Position numbers and translations under genes: made by a program | NCBI GenBank assembly: GCA_964584805.1 | Contig: CAZPAY010000019.1 | Span: 1 to 50,317, forward strand | DNA from: JABHIE01 sp964584805 | GTDB lineage: Bacteria > Planctomycetota > UBA1135 | Length of the DNA: 50,317 bases | Reading direction: 5' to 3' | Notes under the pieces: generated by a model | The model's database searches: none | What the model was told of the DNA's origin: nothing | The model's input: only the letters and a program-made list of their open reading frames with translations | Shown: one piece after another, positions 40,518-49,492 of the stretch | Position numbering within the stretch: the first letter of the stretch is position 1 | Layout: each line of letters opens with the position of its first letter

Positions 40518-40535
40518 TGACTACTATCTTAGTCA
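40518..40535. promoter_or_regulatory. Divergent promoter with palindrome between corC-like gene and hutI
   Basis: A 6-bp dyad TGACTA/TAGTCA with a 6-nt spacer overlaps the hutI ATG. TACTAT (40522-40527) is 7 bp from the ATG of hutI. On the minus strand TAAGAT (40526-40531) could serve the corC-like gene with a leader of about 35 nt. The dyad could also be an operator. A CAGGAAA-type triple repeat lies at 40490-40508. Confidence 0.4.
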
Positions 40536-41722
40536 TGGAACGGACTCCCTGCGACTTTCTGGTTTTTGGCGCCACTGATGTGGTGACTTGGGTTGATGGC
40601 GTTGCGGGTGATTCCGTGGCGGTGTCGAGCGGGAAAGTGGTCGCTGTGGGGGCTGAGGCCGACCTGCGCGAGGCTTGGTTGCCGGCCGACGAGGTGGATG
40701 CTGCGGGCGCTTTGTTGGTACCAGGCTTTGTCGATGCGCATACGCACCCCGTTTTTGCGGCCGGTCGCGCCGAAGAGTTTGACTGGCGTGCGCAAGGGGT
40801 CGATTATCTTGAAATCGCTCGGCGCGGCGGCGGAATTCTGTCGAGCGTAAAGCATGTGCGCGAATGCCCCGAAGATCGGCTCGCTGAAATTGTGGAGGGC
40901 CATTTTCAACGGATGCTTGGTTTGGGCACGATGGCATGCGAGGCAAAATCGGGCTACGGCTTGTCGCTCGAGGCCGAGTTGAAATCATTGCGAGCGATTC
41001 GCGAAGCGGCTGATTTGACCGGGATGGAGGCTCATCCGACCTTTTTGGGTGCGCACATGATTCCGGCCGAGCACCGCGATGCGCCCGAGGTGTATTTGGA
41101 TTTACTTTGCGAAGAGATGTTGCCGCGAGTGGCCGAGGAAGGCCTGGCGCGGGCGGCGGATATTTTCATTGAAGAGGGCGCGTTTAATTTAGAGCAGGCG
41201 CGTCGATATTTAGAGCGCGCAAAAGAGTTGGGTTTTGCTTTGCGCGTGCATGCGGATCAATTCAATGAGTTGGGCGGCGTGCAGTTGGCGGTCGAGTTGG
41301 GGGCCGAATGTGTGGACCATCTCGAAGCGTTGACGGATGCCGGCCTTGAAGCTCTGGCTTTGGGTGAGAAGAAAACCTTCGCGGGTTTGCTTCCTGCGGT
41401 GCCACATTTTTTGCGTCAATCGATTGATGCGCCTGCGCGAAAGTTGCTGGATGCGGGTGTGCCGTATTTTGTAGCGACCGATTTCAACCCCGGCTCTTGC
41501 TACACGCCAAGCTTGGCTGAGGCGGCGCATTTCGCTCGCGTGCGTTTGTGCTTAACCGCGAGCGAGGCGCTTTACGGTGTCACGGCAGGTGCGGCTGATT
41601 CGCTCGGTATTGGTAATCGCCGCGGGCGGATCGCCCCTGGTTATGAGGGTGACTTTTTAATGCTTGATTTGCCTGATATCCACCACTTTGGCTACGCCTT
41701 TGGCGAATGCCCTGTGATGTAG
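40535..41722 (+). CDS. hutI: Imidazolonepropionase HutI
   Basis: Hydrolyses 4-imidazolone-5-propionate to N-formimino-glutamate, the third histidine-degradation step. The 395-residue amidohydrolase has the metal motif VDAHTHPVF (His69, His71). Other motifs are LEIARRGGGI near 93-102, KSGYGLSLE near 148-156, FLGAHMIPAE near 171-180, and HADQFNELGG with further metal histidine. Late residues ATDFNPGSCY carry the catalytic Asp region. It is divergent from the corC-like gene, and its stop is directly next to the convergent gene's stop. hutH and hutU are not in the window. Confidence 0.95.
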   Translation: MERTPCDFLVFGATDVVTWVDGVAGDSVAVSSGKVVAVGAEADLREAWLPADEVDAAGALLVPGFVDAHTHPVFAAGRAEEFDWRAQGVDYLEIARRGGGILSSVKHVRECPEDRLAEIVEGHFQRMLGLGTMACEAKSGYGLSLEAELKSLRAIREAADLTGMEAHPTFLGAHMIPAEHRDAPEVYLDLLCEEMLPRVAEEGLARAADIFIEEGAFNLEQARRYLERAKELGFALRVHADQFNELGGVQLAVELGAECVDHLEALTDAGLEALALGEKKTFAGLLPAVPHFLRQSIDAPARKLLDAGVPYFVATDFNPGSCYTPSLAEAAHFARVRLCLTASEALYGVTAGAADSLGIGNRRGRIAPGYEGDFLMLDLPDIHHFGYAFGECPVM

Positions 41723-42463
41723 TTACCAGAGGCTGATTTCAGGTAATAAAGGGATTTTTAGGGCGAGCGGCCATGTGCCGACGCCCAAAGTCGAGCCGAG
41801 TAGGTGTAGCTCAAAACCTTCGATTAGACCGACTTGCAGGCCGATGTAGGCGGTTTCGATTTGAGCACCTAGGCCTGTTGTGCTGGGGCCAATGTAAAAG
41901 GTGCCTTGATAATTTTTGCCCACACAATTATGACTTAATGAAAAGTCAAAGTCGTCGACAGCGCGACTCATGTGGTCGACATAAGTGTTGCTGTTGGGGC
42001 CGGGCCAAACGACATAGTCTTCCATCTTGGAAAAGGGGTAGGCCTTGGTTTGGATGCGCAGTTGTTGAATGATGCTTTGCGCTTTTGGGCCTACGATTAC
42101 TTCGTGTACAAGGACTCGGCTTTCCCAGCGAGTATCTTCTCGCGCTTCTTCAGCCGTGAGTGAGTGCTCGTAGGCACCAATATATCTTGTTGTGTGGGAC
42201 AAACTCTCGCCAGGCTTTGCATCAGGGAAAAACTCCGTTTCTTTTGACGTTCCCCACTCAAATCGTGACCAACTTTCTTCAGACCCATCTTTGCAATCGA
42301 TGAGCGCATGGTTGGCTAAGTTGAAGGGGAGGGTGTGGCCAGCGCGGTGCGACTTTACGATGACCATGAAATCGTCGTCATAAGACAAAGTCGTCGGTGT
42401 CGTTGCGCACGAAGCGCAAAAGCTGAGTGCAAGAATGAAAGTGGTGGCGGAAAATCGATTCAT
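41723..42463 (-). CDS. DUF3750-like lipoprotein
   Basis: A predicted lipoprotein of 246 residues. The signal MNRFSATTFILALSFCASCA has the lipobox near Cys19. The body has the DUF3750 hallmark VVWPGPNSNTYVDHM near 145-160 and other conserved pieces such as HNCVGKNYQG and GLGAQIETAYIGLQVGL. Function of the family is unknown. It starts 4 bp after the ftcD stop and so is likely co-transcribed with it. Its stop codon abuts the stop of convergent hutI with no base between. Confidence 0.8.
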   Translation of the reverse strand: MNRFSATTFILALSFCASCATTPTTLSYDDDFMVIVKSHRAGHTLPFNLANHALIDCKDGSEESWSRFEWGTSKETEFFPDAKPGESLSHTTRYIGAYEHSLTAEEAREDTRWESRVLVHEVIVGPKAQSIIQQLRIQTKAYPFSKMEDYVVWPGPNSNTYVDHMSRAVDDFDFSLSHNCVGKNYQGTFYIGPSTTGLGAQIETAYIGLQVGLIEGFELHLLGSTLGVGTWPLALKIPLLPEISLW

Positions 42464-42467
42464 TGCT

Positions 42468-44153
42468 TTATAGCTTAGCTTCAACCAGCGCGAGGATTTC
42501 GGCCTCGGCGGTTTGCGCCTGCTCAACAATGAAATTTCCGCGTTTTTCAAAATCGGCAACCACTGCTTTGTCGGTGAGGTCGCCCGAGTTGATGCGTACA
42601 TTCAAAAACGCACCCATCACCGCAGAGCGTGCGCAAAGTGCAGCTACGCCAGCGTCACTTGCGGAAGCACTCATGCCGACATCGGCCATGGCGCGGGCAA
42701 CCTCCATCGATTGAAGCGAAACTTCCATCACGCGGAATGGCATTTCAATTGCAAACAAAGTCGCGGCTTGGACGGCTTCCTCTTTGGCGGCCTTTTCGGC
42801 ATCAGATTTGTCGGGTAAGCGCCAAGCCATCATGATGCGCTCGAAAGCCTCGGTGTCACGGTCAATGAGAGCGACCAACTCTTGGTGGCAGGCTTTGCCC
42901 TTTTCAGCCCAATCGCTGAATTCTTCCCAACGCTCGTCCCAGCCGCGTTTGTGGCTTGACAAGTTGGCGACCATCGTGCCGAGAGCCGCGCCGAGTGCGC
43001 CAATGTTGGCGGCAATCGAGCCACCACCGGGCGCCGGCGATTCACTGGCGGTTTCTTCGACGAAACCTTTCACGCTCATCGCGGCGAGTCGCCCACCTTT
43101 TTGTTTGGCGGCTAAGACATATTCGATGATGCTCTTTTGTGGGTCGAATTTACTGAGATCGTCGAGGCCGAGTGATTTGGTCGCAATCTTGATGAGCTCG
43201 GCGTCGCTGACCCCTGTGGAGCGTTGTTGCATGCGCAGATAATGGCGGCCCGCGTCGAGCATGGCGTGGAGCGGAATCAAACCCACCAACTCAGAGCCTG
43301 TCACACGAATCCCGCGACGATTCGCCGATGCGTAAACCGCATCAAACGCCTCGTGAACTTTCGTCACACTGATGTCGGTGAGATTCATGGAAACCTGGGC
43401 GATGCCAAATTCCTCGATGTACCAGCCGATACCTTTGACGCATTTCAGCTCGCCGGGCGCCCAGATGGCTTTTCCGTTTTCGTCGCGAACGATTTCGCCG
43501 GTCAATGGGCATGGCTCGCGCTTGATGCGACCTTTTTCACGCACATCAAAGGCAATTGCATTGGCGCGGCGGGGGGAGGTGGTGTTGAGGTTGACGTTGT
43601 AGGCGACCAAAAAGTTACGCGCAGAAACCGCGGTCGCGCCCGTGGTGGGCTGAAATTCGCTCGGCCCAAAATCAGGCGCCCATTCGGGGTCGGTGAGGCG
43701 CTCTTTGAGGGCCTCGTATTCACCTTTGCGCACATTCGCCAAATTGCGGCGCTCAGGACGGCTCGCAGCATTTTCGTAAAGGTAAATGGTCAAACCAGCC
43801 TCCTCGCCGAGTCGACGGCCCAATTCGCGGGCATATTCCGCGGTTTCTTCCATCGTAATCCCTGAAATCGGGACGAGCGGGCAGACATCCATCGCGCCGA
43901 ACCGTGGGTGCTCACCGCTGTGTTTGCTCATGTCAATCAGCTCAGCCGATTTTTTACCCGCTGCAACCGCAGCATCAAGCACTGCGTCAGGCTCGCCCAC
44001 GATCGTGACGACCGTGCGGTTTGTGGCTGCGCCAGGGTCAACATCGAGTAGCTCAACTCCGTCGATGGCTTCGATGACAGCAGTGATTTTTTCGATGACG
44101 GCAAGGTCGCGGCCTTCTGAAAAGTTTGGGACACACTCGAGGAGTCGTTTCAT
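42468..44153 (-). CDS. ftcD: Glutamate formimidoyltransferase / formimidoyl-THF cyclodeaminase FtcD
   Basis: A bifunctional folate enzyme. The N-terminal part moves the formimino group from formimino-glutamate to tetrahydrofolate. The C-terminal part releases ammonia to give methenyl-THF. The 561-residue fusion begins with LLECVPNFSEGRDLAVI and continues with HPRFGAMDVCPLVPI and the VSMNLTDISVTKVHEAFDAV region. The cyclodeaminase helical domain (about residues 360-561) starts at VEETASESPAPGGGSIAAN. It stands near hutI, which makes its substrate. A TACAAT box lies 7 bp upstream of the ATG. Confidence 0.95.
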   Translation of the reverse strand: MKRLLECVPNFSEGRDLAVIEKITAVIEAIDGVELLDVDPGAATNRTVVTIVGEPDAVLDAAVAAGKKSAELIDMSKHSGEHPRFGAMDVCPLVPISGITMEETAEYARELGRRLGEEAGLTIYLYENAASRPERRNLANVRKGEYEALKERLTDPEWAPDFGPSEFQPTTGATAVSARNFLVAYNVNLNTTSPRRANAIAFDVREKGRIKREPCPLTGEIVRDENGKAIWAPGELKCVKGIGWYIEEFGIAQVSMNLTDISVTKVHEAFDAVYASANRRGIRVTGSELVGLIPLHAMLDAGRHYLRMQQRSTGVSDAELIKIATKSLGLDDLSKFDPQKSIIEYVLAAKQKGGRLAAMSVKGFVEETASESPAPGGGSIAANIGALGAALGTMVANLSSHKRGWDERWEEFSDWAEKGKACHQELVALIDRDTEAFERIMMAWRLPDKSDAEKAAKEEAVQAATLFAIEMPFRVMEVSLQSMEVARAMADVGMSASASDAGVAALCARSAVMGAFLNVRINSGDLTDKAVVADFEKRGNFIVEQAQTAEAEILALVEAKL

Positions 44154-44160
44154 GGCGGAA

Positions 44161-44166
44161 ATTGTA
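44161..44166 (-). promoter_or_regulatory. TACAAT -10 box before ftcD
   Basis: TACAAT on the minus strand ends 7 bp before the ATG at 44153. It is the same hexamer and distance as seen at rnpB. Confidence 0.5.
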
Positions 44167-44217
44167 GTTCTGTGACCTAAAGAGTGGGTGAGAGTTCCTC
44201 CAGTTCCCTCAGTTTGT

Positions 44218-44223
44218 TAGGAT
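44218..44223 (+). promoter_or_regulatory. TAGGAT -10 box before the phosphodiesterase gene
   Basis: TAGGAT ends 9 bp before the ATG at 44233, so the leader would be only a few nucleotides. The spacing is a little longer than at other sites. Confidence 0.3.
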
Positions 44224-44232
44224 TTTCTTCAC

Positions 44233-45927
44233 ATGAGTGACAGCTCCACGAAACCACGCCGCGTTTGCTTCTTTGGCATCGACGGCGCCACTTGGAAAAT
44301 TATCAAGCCTATGGTTGCGGCCGGGCGTTTGCCCAACCTCGCCGCCATGATGGAAAACGGCAGTTACGGCATACTCGACAGCACTTGCCCTGCCAATTCT
44401 TCTCTGGCCTGGACTTCTTTGCAAACTGGGGTCCATCCGGGGAAACACGGGATTTTCTTTTTCCGTGAGCAACCCGCTGGCATGTATCAACGCCCCATCG
44501 TGAGCTGGAATTCCGTGCATGCGCCGAGCATTTGGTCTTTGGCGAATGAGCACGGAAAGCGCGTCTCGTCGCTTTACTTCCCTATGACTTTTCCGCCAGA
44601 AAAAGTCGATGGTTGCATGATTAGTGGTTTGCTCACGCCCGACCGTAATGCTGATTTTATTCACCCACCTGAGTTGCGCCAAGAGTTGCAAGATGCGGTT
44701 GGTGATGTACCTAGCGACAATGAGCCTGAGGTCGTTTTTGGCACAGTTACGCAAGAGGCCGCTGCTGAAAAATTATTTGAAACGACCCACCAAATCGCTC
44801 GCATTGGCGTTCATGCTTTTGAGAAGCAAGATTGGGATTTATATGGCATCGTTTTCCGTGGCGTCGATTTGGCGTCGCACCGCGCATGGTGCTATCAAGA
44901 CCCACAATGGGCAAAACTCAACCCTAAGGCTGCTGAAAAAGGAAAACATTTGCTCGGCAGTGTTTATGACTTGCTTGATGCAAAACTAGGTGAAATTCGT
45001 GATCGCATCGATGATGACACGACTTTAGTCGTTGCGTCGGATCATGGCTTTGATCGCATCACACATCGCTTTTTCGTGAATAAATGGCTGGTGGATCAAG
45101 GTTACTTAAAATTGAAAACGGGCAAAATTGCCTGGATGAAAACGCAGCTTTTCTTCCGCCAAAAATTTCATGGGGCAATGCGCCGATTGCGCATTTTGAA
45201 ATCATACAAAGCGTTGATGAAGAAAATTGGCGGCGGGGGGAATGCTCCTGACATGAGTGAGTCCATGTTGATGACTCTCGTTGATTGGTCGCGCACCAAA
45301 GCTTACTCGTCGTTTGGTGGTGGCGAAGACATCGTCATTATCAACCTCAAGGGCCGCCAGCCTGAAGGCTGCGTAGAGCCTGGCCAAGAGTACGAAACTC
45401 TACGCGAAGAAATCATTGGGAAGGTCAAACAATACAAAGATCCCGATGGCACCGCTCTCATTGCCGATGCCTGGAAGCGAGAAGATTTGTGGTCAGGACC
45501 TTCGGTTGAGTTGGCGCCTGACATCCAATTCTTGACCAGCGACACAGGGGTTAATGCTGGCGGAAATCCGTTGTCTCCCGTTACTTCCGAGCCTGCCCTC
45601 GATGGCCTGCCCGCGATGCACCGCCTTGAGGGTGTCTACTTGATGGAAGGCCCGGGGGTCGTCCGAAAGGGGCGCGAGGCTGCAAAGGGCCAGATTGCTG
45701 ATATCGCCGTGACGATGCTGCACTTGCTCGGCCTTCCCGCCGAAGATTACATGGACGGCCGCTTGCTCGCCGATGGTCTTGAGCCTGAGTGGCTTGAGGC
45801 AAACCCATTGTTGGCGCGCACGGGCAATCGCGGCCGTCTTGATTTCAAAAAATCTGACGAGTGGGGCACTGACGAGGATGCGGCTAAGGTCGCCGAGACC
45901 TTGCGGTCTTTGGGTTATTTGGAGTAA
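44233..45927 (+). CDS. Alkaline-phosphatase-superfamily phosphodiesterase/nucleotide pyrophosphatase-like protein
   Basis: A 564-residue member of the type I phosphodiesterase / AP superfamily. The first metal Asp is in FFGIDGATW (Asp17). The nucleophile region is SSLAWTSLQTGVHPGKHG (a Ser or Thr in TSLQTG). Other metal ligands are likely in GVDLASHRAW and ASDHGFDRITHRFFVN. There is no signal peptide or TM helix, so it acts in the cytoplasm unless exported otherwise. Similar proteins are often near glycan or lipid genes, but here the neighbours are ftcD and icmF. The substrate is unknown. A terminator-like hairpin follows the stop. Confidence 0.83.
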   Translation: MSDSSTKPRRVCFFGIDGATWKIIKPMVAAGRLPNLAAMMENGSYGILDSTCPANSSLAWTSLQTGVHPGKHGIFFFREQPAGMYQRPIVSWNSVHAPSIWSLANEHGKRVSSLYFPMTFPPEKVDGCMISGLLTPDRNADFIHPPELRQELQDAVGDVPSDNEPEVVFGTVTQEAAAEKLFETTHQIARIGVHAFEKQDWDLYGIVFRGVDLASHRAWCYQDPQWAKLNPKAAEKGKHLLGSVYDLLDAKLGEIRDRIDDDTTLVVASDHGFDRITHRFFVNKWLVDQGYLKLKTGKIAWMKTQLFFRQKFHGAMRRLRILKSYKALMKKIGGGGNAPDMSESMLMTLVDWSRTKAYSSFGGGEDIVIINLKGRQPEGCVEPGQEYETLREEIIGKVKQYKDPDGTALIADAWKREDLWSGPSVELAPDIQFLTSDTGVNAGGNPLSPVTSEPALDGLPAMHRLEGVYLMEGPGVVRKGREAAKGQIADIAVTMLHLLGLPAEDYMDGRLLADGLEPEWLEANPLLARTGNRGRLDFKKSDEWGTDEDAAKVAETLRSLGYLE

Positions 45928-45938
45928 AGGCTCTGCTT

Positions 45939-45968
45939 CGGGCCGCACAATCATGCGGCCCGTGTTTT
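45939..45968 (+). terminator. Terminator-like hairpin between convergent genes
   Basis: A perfect 9-bp GC-rich stem (45939-45947 and 45954-45962) has a 6-nt loop. Only a short run of four T follows, and the right end overlaps the icmF stop codon. It probably ends the phosphodiesterase transcript. Confidence 0.55.
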
Positions 45969-48900
45969 ACATCGACCGCCGATACATCCCACCGACCCCG
46001 TAAAGCGCCTCGCTCATTTGCCCCATGGTGCAGCATTTTGATGCGTCCATGAGCTCTTCGAAAATGTTGCGATTTTCGAGCGCGGCTTGACGGAGTTTTT
46101 CGAGTGCGGGTTTGGCACGCTCAGCGTGTCGCGTTTGCAACTGCGCAACTTGCTGCACCTGCGATCGCTTTTCTTCTTCGCTTGAACGGATGAGCTCGGT
46201 CTCGCCAACCTTGCCGCCGTCGGCGTGCGGGTTGAGAAAAGTATTCACGCCCACAATCGGCAGCTCTCCGGAATGTTTACGCATTTCGTAAAGCATGCTT
46301 TCCTCTTGAATTTTGCCGCGTTGATACATCGTTTCCATCGCACCCAAAACGCCACCGCGGTCGGCAAGCGATTCGAATTCGGTCAAAATGGCTTCCTCAA
46401 CGAGGTCGGTCATCAACTCAATAAAAAACGAACCTTGCAATGGGTTTTCATTTTGCGCCTCACCCAACTCGCGGTTGATAATCATCTGAATCGCCAGCGC
46501 GCGTCGCACAGATTCTTCGGTCGGCGTCGTGACCGCTTCATCGTATGCGTTGGTGTGCAAACTATTGCAGTTGTCGTAAATCGCATAAAGCGCCTGCAGC
46601 GAAGTACGGATGTCATTGAAATCAATCTCTTGCGCGTGGAGTGAGCGCCCACTCGTTTGGATGTGATATTTCAGCTTTTGACTGCGCTCACTGGCCTCGT
46701 ACATATCGCGCATCGACACCGACCAAATGCGCCGTGCGACTCGCCCAATCACCGAATACTCGGCGTCCATGCCGTTTGAAAAGAAAAACGAGAGGTTCGG
46801 CGCAAAGGTATCGACGGCCATCCCGCGCGCTTTGTAATACTCGACATAAGTAAAACCGTTGGCGAGTGTAAAGGCCAGTTGGCTGATTGGATTGGCGCCG
46901 GCCTCGGCAATGTGATAACCACTAATACTTACCGAGTAAAAGTTACGGACGCCTTCCTCGACGAAAAATTGCTGAATGTCGCCCATCATTTTGAGCGCGA
47001 ATTCGGTCGAAAAGATGCAAGTGTTTTGCGCCTGGTCTTCTTTCAGGATGTCAGCCTGAATCGTGCCGCGCACGGTTTGCAAAACGGTGTTGCGGATTTC
47101 GGTGTATTCGTCGGCAGGCAGGAGCGTTTTACCGTCGACGGTTGTGTCGAGTTGATCGCCCGATACGCCGAGCAAGCCGAGGCCGCTGCCGTCGTGACCA
47201 GGAGGGAGGTCGACGCGGTATTGGGGTTGGCCTGTCGTGCCGTCGTGGCTTGAGCCACAGAGCGCGGCGATTTTTTCTTGCGCCGCTTCCCATCGATTGG
47301 TGTCGCGGAGCCGAGTTTCGACCGCCTGGTCAATCGCTGTGTTTAAGAAAAAGGCGAGCGCAATTGGCGCGGGGCCGTTGATGGTCATCGAAACGGATGT
47401 CATCGGCGAAACGAGGTCAAACCCCGAATAGAGGCGTTTCATGTCGTCTAATGAGCAAATGCTCACGCCCGAGTTACCGACTTTTCCGTAGATGTCAGGG
47501 CGCTCGGCGGGGTCTTCCCCGTAAAGCGTGACCGAATCAAAGGCCGTCGAAAGTCGCGCGGCGGGTTGGCCTTGCGAAACATAGTGGAAGCGGCGGTTGG
47601 TGCGTTCGGCCGTGCCTTCGCCCGCAAACATGCGTGTAGGATCTTCGCCTGTGCGCTTCAACGGAAATACGCCTGCGGTAAACGGAAACTCGCCGGGGAC
47701 ATTTTCCAGGTTTTGCCAACGCACGAGTGCGCCCCAATCGCGGCCCTCCGGGACGGCGACTTTCGGCACCTTTGTGCCACTGAGCGTTTCAGAAATGGCA
47801 GGCACTTTGATCTCACGACCACGCACTTGATAACTAAATTCATCTTGTGCATAAGACTCGCGCTTGGCCGCCCAGCCGCTTAGATTTTTGCGCACATCGA
47901 GCGTCATTTCGCCGAGCACTTCCTGGAAGCGTTGGCGCAAAGTGCGAATCATGATGTCGACGGTTTCGTCAACAAGCGCATCGGCGGCGTAACCGGTCTC
48001 AATCGCAGGAATCTCATCGCCAAATTCACGCAATGTGCGTTGCAAGCCGTCGGCGCGCTCGGCCAACTCAGCTTGGCTGGAAGTGCGGCGCTTATAGGCG
48101 CGCACGGTCTCGGCAATTTCGGCGAGATAGCGCGTGCGGTTGCCCGGGATGACGACCGGCACATCTTCGACTTTGGCGGGCGGTTCGCTGTGTGACCAAT
48201 CGCGGCCCGAATGCGTGGCGAGGGCCTCCATCAGCCAGGCAAACAAACGATCGACGCCATCGTCGCCGAAGCGGTTGGCGGCCGTTAAGAAAATGGGCAG
48301 GTCTTCGTGCGGAGTGTCGAAAAGATTGCGGTTACGCGCGTAAGTTTTTCGGACATCGCGCAATGCATCTTCGGCACCACGCTTGTCGGCTTTATTGAGT
48401 ACGACGCAGTCGGCGTAATCAAGCATGTCAATTTTTTCGAGTTGCGACGGCGCGCCAAATTCGGGAGTCATCACATAAAGCGGCAGGTCGCACAAATCGA
48501 CGACTTCGGAATCGCTCTGGCCGATGCCGGCGGTCTCAAGAATGACTAGGTCAAATCCAGCGGCACGCAGTGCGAGCAAACTATCGCGAACCGAAGCGCC
48601 GGTTGCCATGTGCGCGCGGCGGGTGGCCATCGAGCGCATAAAAACATGCTCGCCACGGACGGCATTCATGCGAATGCGGTCACCGAGCAATGCACCACCT
48701 GTGCGGCGGCGCGAGGGGTCGACCGAAAGAATCGCGATGTTGCGGTCGGCGTATTGATGGAGGAGCCGCCGTACCAATTCATCGGTGAGGGACGACTTGC
48801 CCGCACCGCCTGTGCCGGTGATGCCGAGAACCAGCGGCGTGTTTTCAGTGGGGACTAAACCCTCAAGTTCGGCGCGGAAATCGGCTAAACGAGGATGTTC

Positions 48901-49458
48901 GGTGGGGGTAGTGTGGCCGCTTGTTTCGCCGCCATGCTCGGCACCTGCGTGCAGCGTTTCCACCAAACTAAGAACTTGTGCGACGGCTTGCGGACGCCGC
49001 TCGGTGAAGCCATCTGGAATTGGCATATCGGCCGATGCCAACTCGCGCGATGCACGCTTGAGCATATCTTGAATCATGCCTGTCAAACCCATCAGCCGGC
49101 CGTCTTCCACCGAGTAAATGCGCTCGACGCCCGATGTGTGTAGCTCGGTGGCCTCGTCATCGGTGATCGTCCCGCCGCCGCCGCCAAAGACACGGATGCT
49201 CTCGGCGCCGCGCTCTTTGAGCAGGTCAACCATGTATTGGAAAAACTCAACATGCCCACCTTGATACGACGAGATGGCGATGCCGTGCGCGTCTTCTTGA
49301 ATGGCGGCGTCGACGATTTCTTCGACCGAGCGATTGTGGCCAAGATGGATGACTTCCGCGCCCTCTTGTTGAAGGATGCGCCGCATGATGTTGATGGCGG
49401 CATCGTGGCCATCAAAGAGGGAGGCGGCGGTGACGAATCGGATTTTTTGGTCGGTCAT
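45967..49458 (-). CDS. icmF: Fused B12-dependent isobutyryl-CoA mutase IcmF
   Basis: IcmF interconverts isobutyryl-CoA and n-butyryl-CoA with adenosylcobalamin and carries its own G-protein chaperone. The 1163-residue protein has the fusion order of the family. The cobalamin domain is at 1-140, with FDGHDAAIN (His18) and SSYQGGHVEFF. The MeaB-like GTPase is at about 190-480, with P-loop GTGGAGKS at 215-222, RSMATRR, and NKAD. The mutase barrel follows, including SVSISGYHIAEAGANP. It is somewhat longer than the roughly 1090 residues usual. A related substrate such as pivalyl- or isovaleryl-CoA cannot be excluded. It is co-oriented with merR, 34 bp downstream. Confidence 0.94.
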   Translation of the reverse strand: MTDQKIRFVTAASLFDGHDAAINIMRRILQQEGAEVIHLGHNRSVEEIVDAAIQEDAHGIAISSYQGGHVEFFQYMVDLLKERGAESIRVFGGGGGTITDDEATELHTSGVERIYSVEDGRLMGLTGMIQDMLKRASRELASADMPIPDGFTERRPQAVAQVLSLVETLHAGAEHGGETSGHTTPTEHPRLADFRAELEGLVPTENTPLVLGITGTGGAGKSSLTDELVRRLLHQYADRNIAILSVDPSRRRTGGALLGDRIRMNAVRGEHVFMRSMATRRAHMATGASVRDSLLALRAAGFDLVILETAGIGQSDSEVVDLCDLPLYVMTPEFGAPSQLEKIDMLDYADCVVLNKADKRGAEDALRDVRKTYARNRNLFDTPHEDLPIFLTAANRFGDDGVDRLFAWLMEALATHSGRDWSHSEPPAKVEDVPVVIPGNRTRYLAEIAETVRAYKRRTSSQAELAERADGLQRTLREFGDEIPAIETGYAADALVDETVDIMIRTLRQRFQEVLGEMTLDVRKNLSGWAAKRESYAQDEFSYQVRGREIKVPAISETLSGTKVPKVAVPEGRDWGALVRWQNLENVPGEFPFTAGVFPLKRTGEDPTRMFAGEGTAERTNRRFHYVSQGQPAARLSTAFDSVTLYGEDPAERPDIYGKVGNSGVSICSLDDMKRLYSGFDLVSPMTSVSMTINGPAPIALAFFLNTAIDQAVETRLRDTNRWEAAQEKIAALCGSSHDGTTGQPQYRVDLPPGHDGSGLGLLGVSGDQLDTTVDGKTLLPADEYTEIRNTVLQTVRGTIQADILKEDQAQNTCIFSTEFALKMMGDIQQFFVEEGVRNFYSVSISGYHIAEAGANPISQLAFTLANGFTYVEYYKARGMAVDTFAPNLSFFFSNGMDAEYSVIGRVARRIWSVSMRDMYEASERSQKLKYHIQTSGRSLHAQEIDFNDIRTSLQALYAIYDNCNSLHTNAYDEAVTTPTEESVRRALAIQMIINRELGEAQNENPLQGSFFIELMTDLVEEAILTEFESLADRGGVLGAMETMYQRGKIQEESMLYEMRKHSGELPIVGVNTFLNPHADGGKVGETELIRSSEEEKRSQVQQVAQLQTRHAERAKPALEKLRQAALENRNIFEELMDASKCCTMGQMSEALYGVGGMYRRSM

Positions 49459-49492
49459 TTTGTTTTCTCTATCTTTTCGCGCGAGACTCTGT

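Noticed and set aside
43224..43865. 213-residue open frame on the plus strand inside ftcD
   Set aside because: It lies fully antisense to a strongly conserved enzyme. Its length is explained by the codon bias of ftcD.
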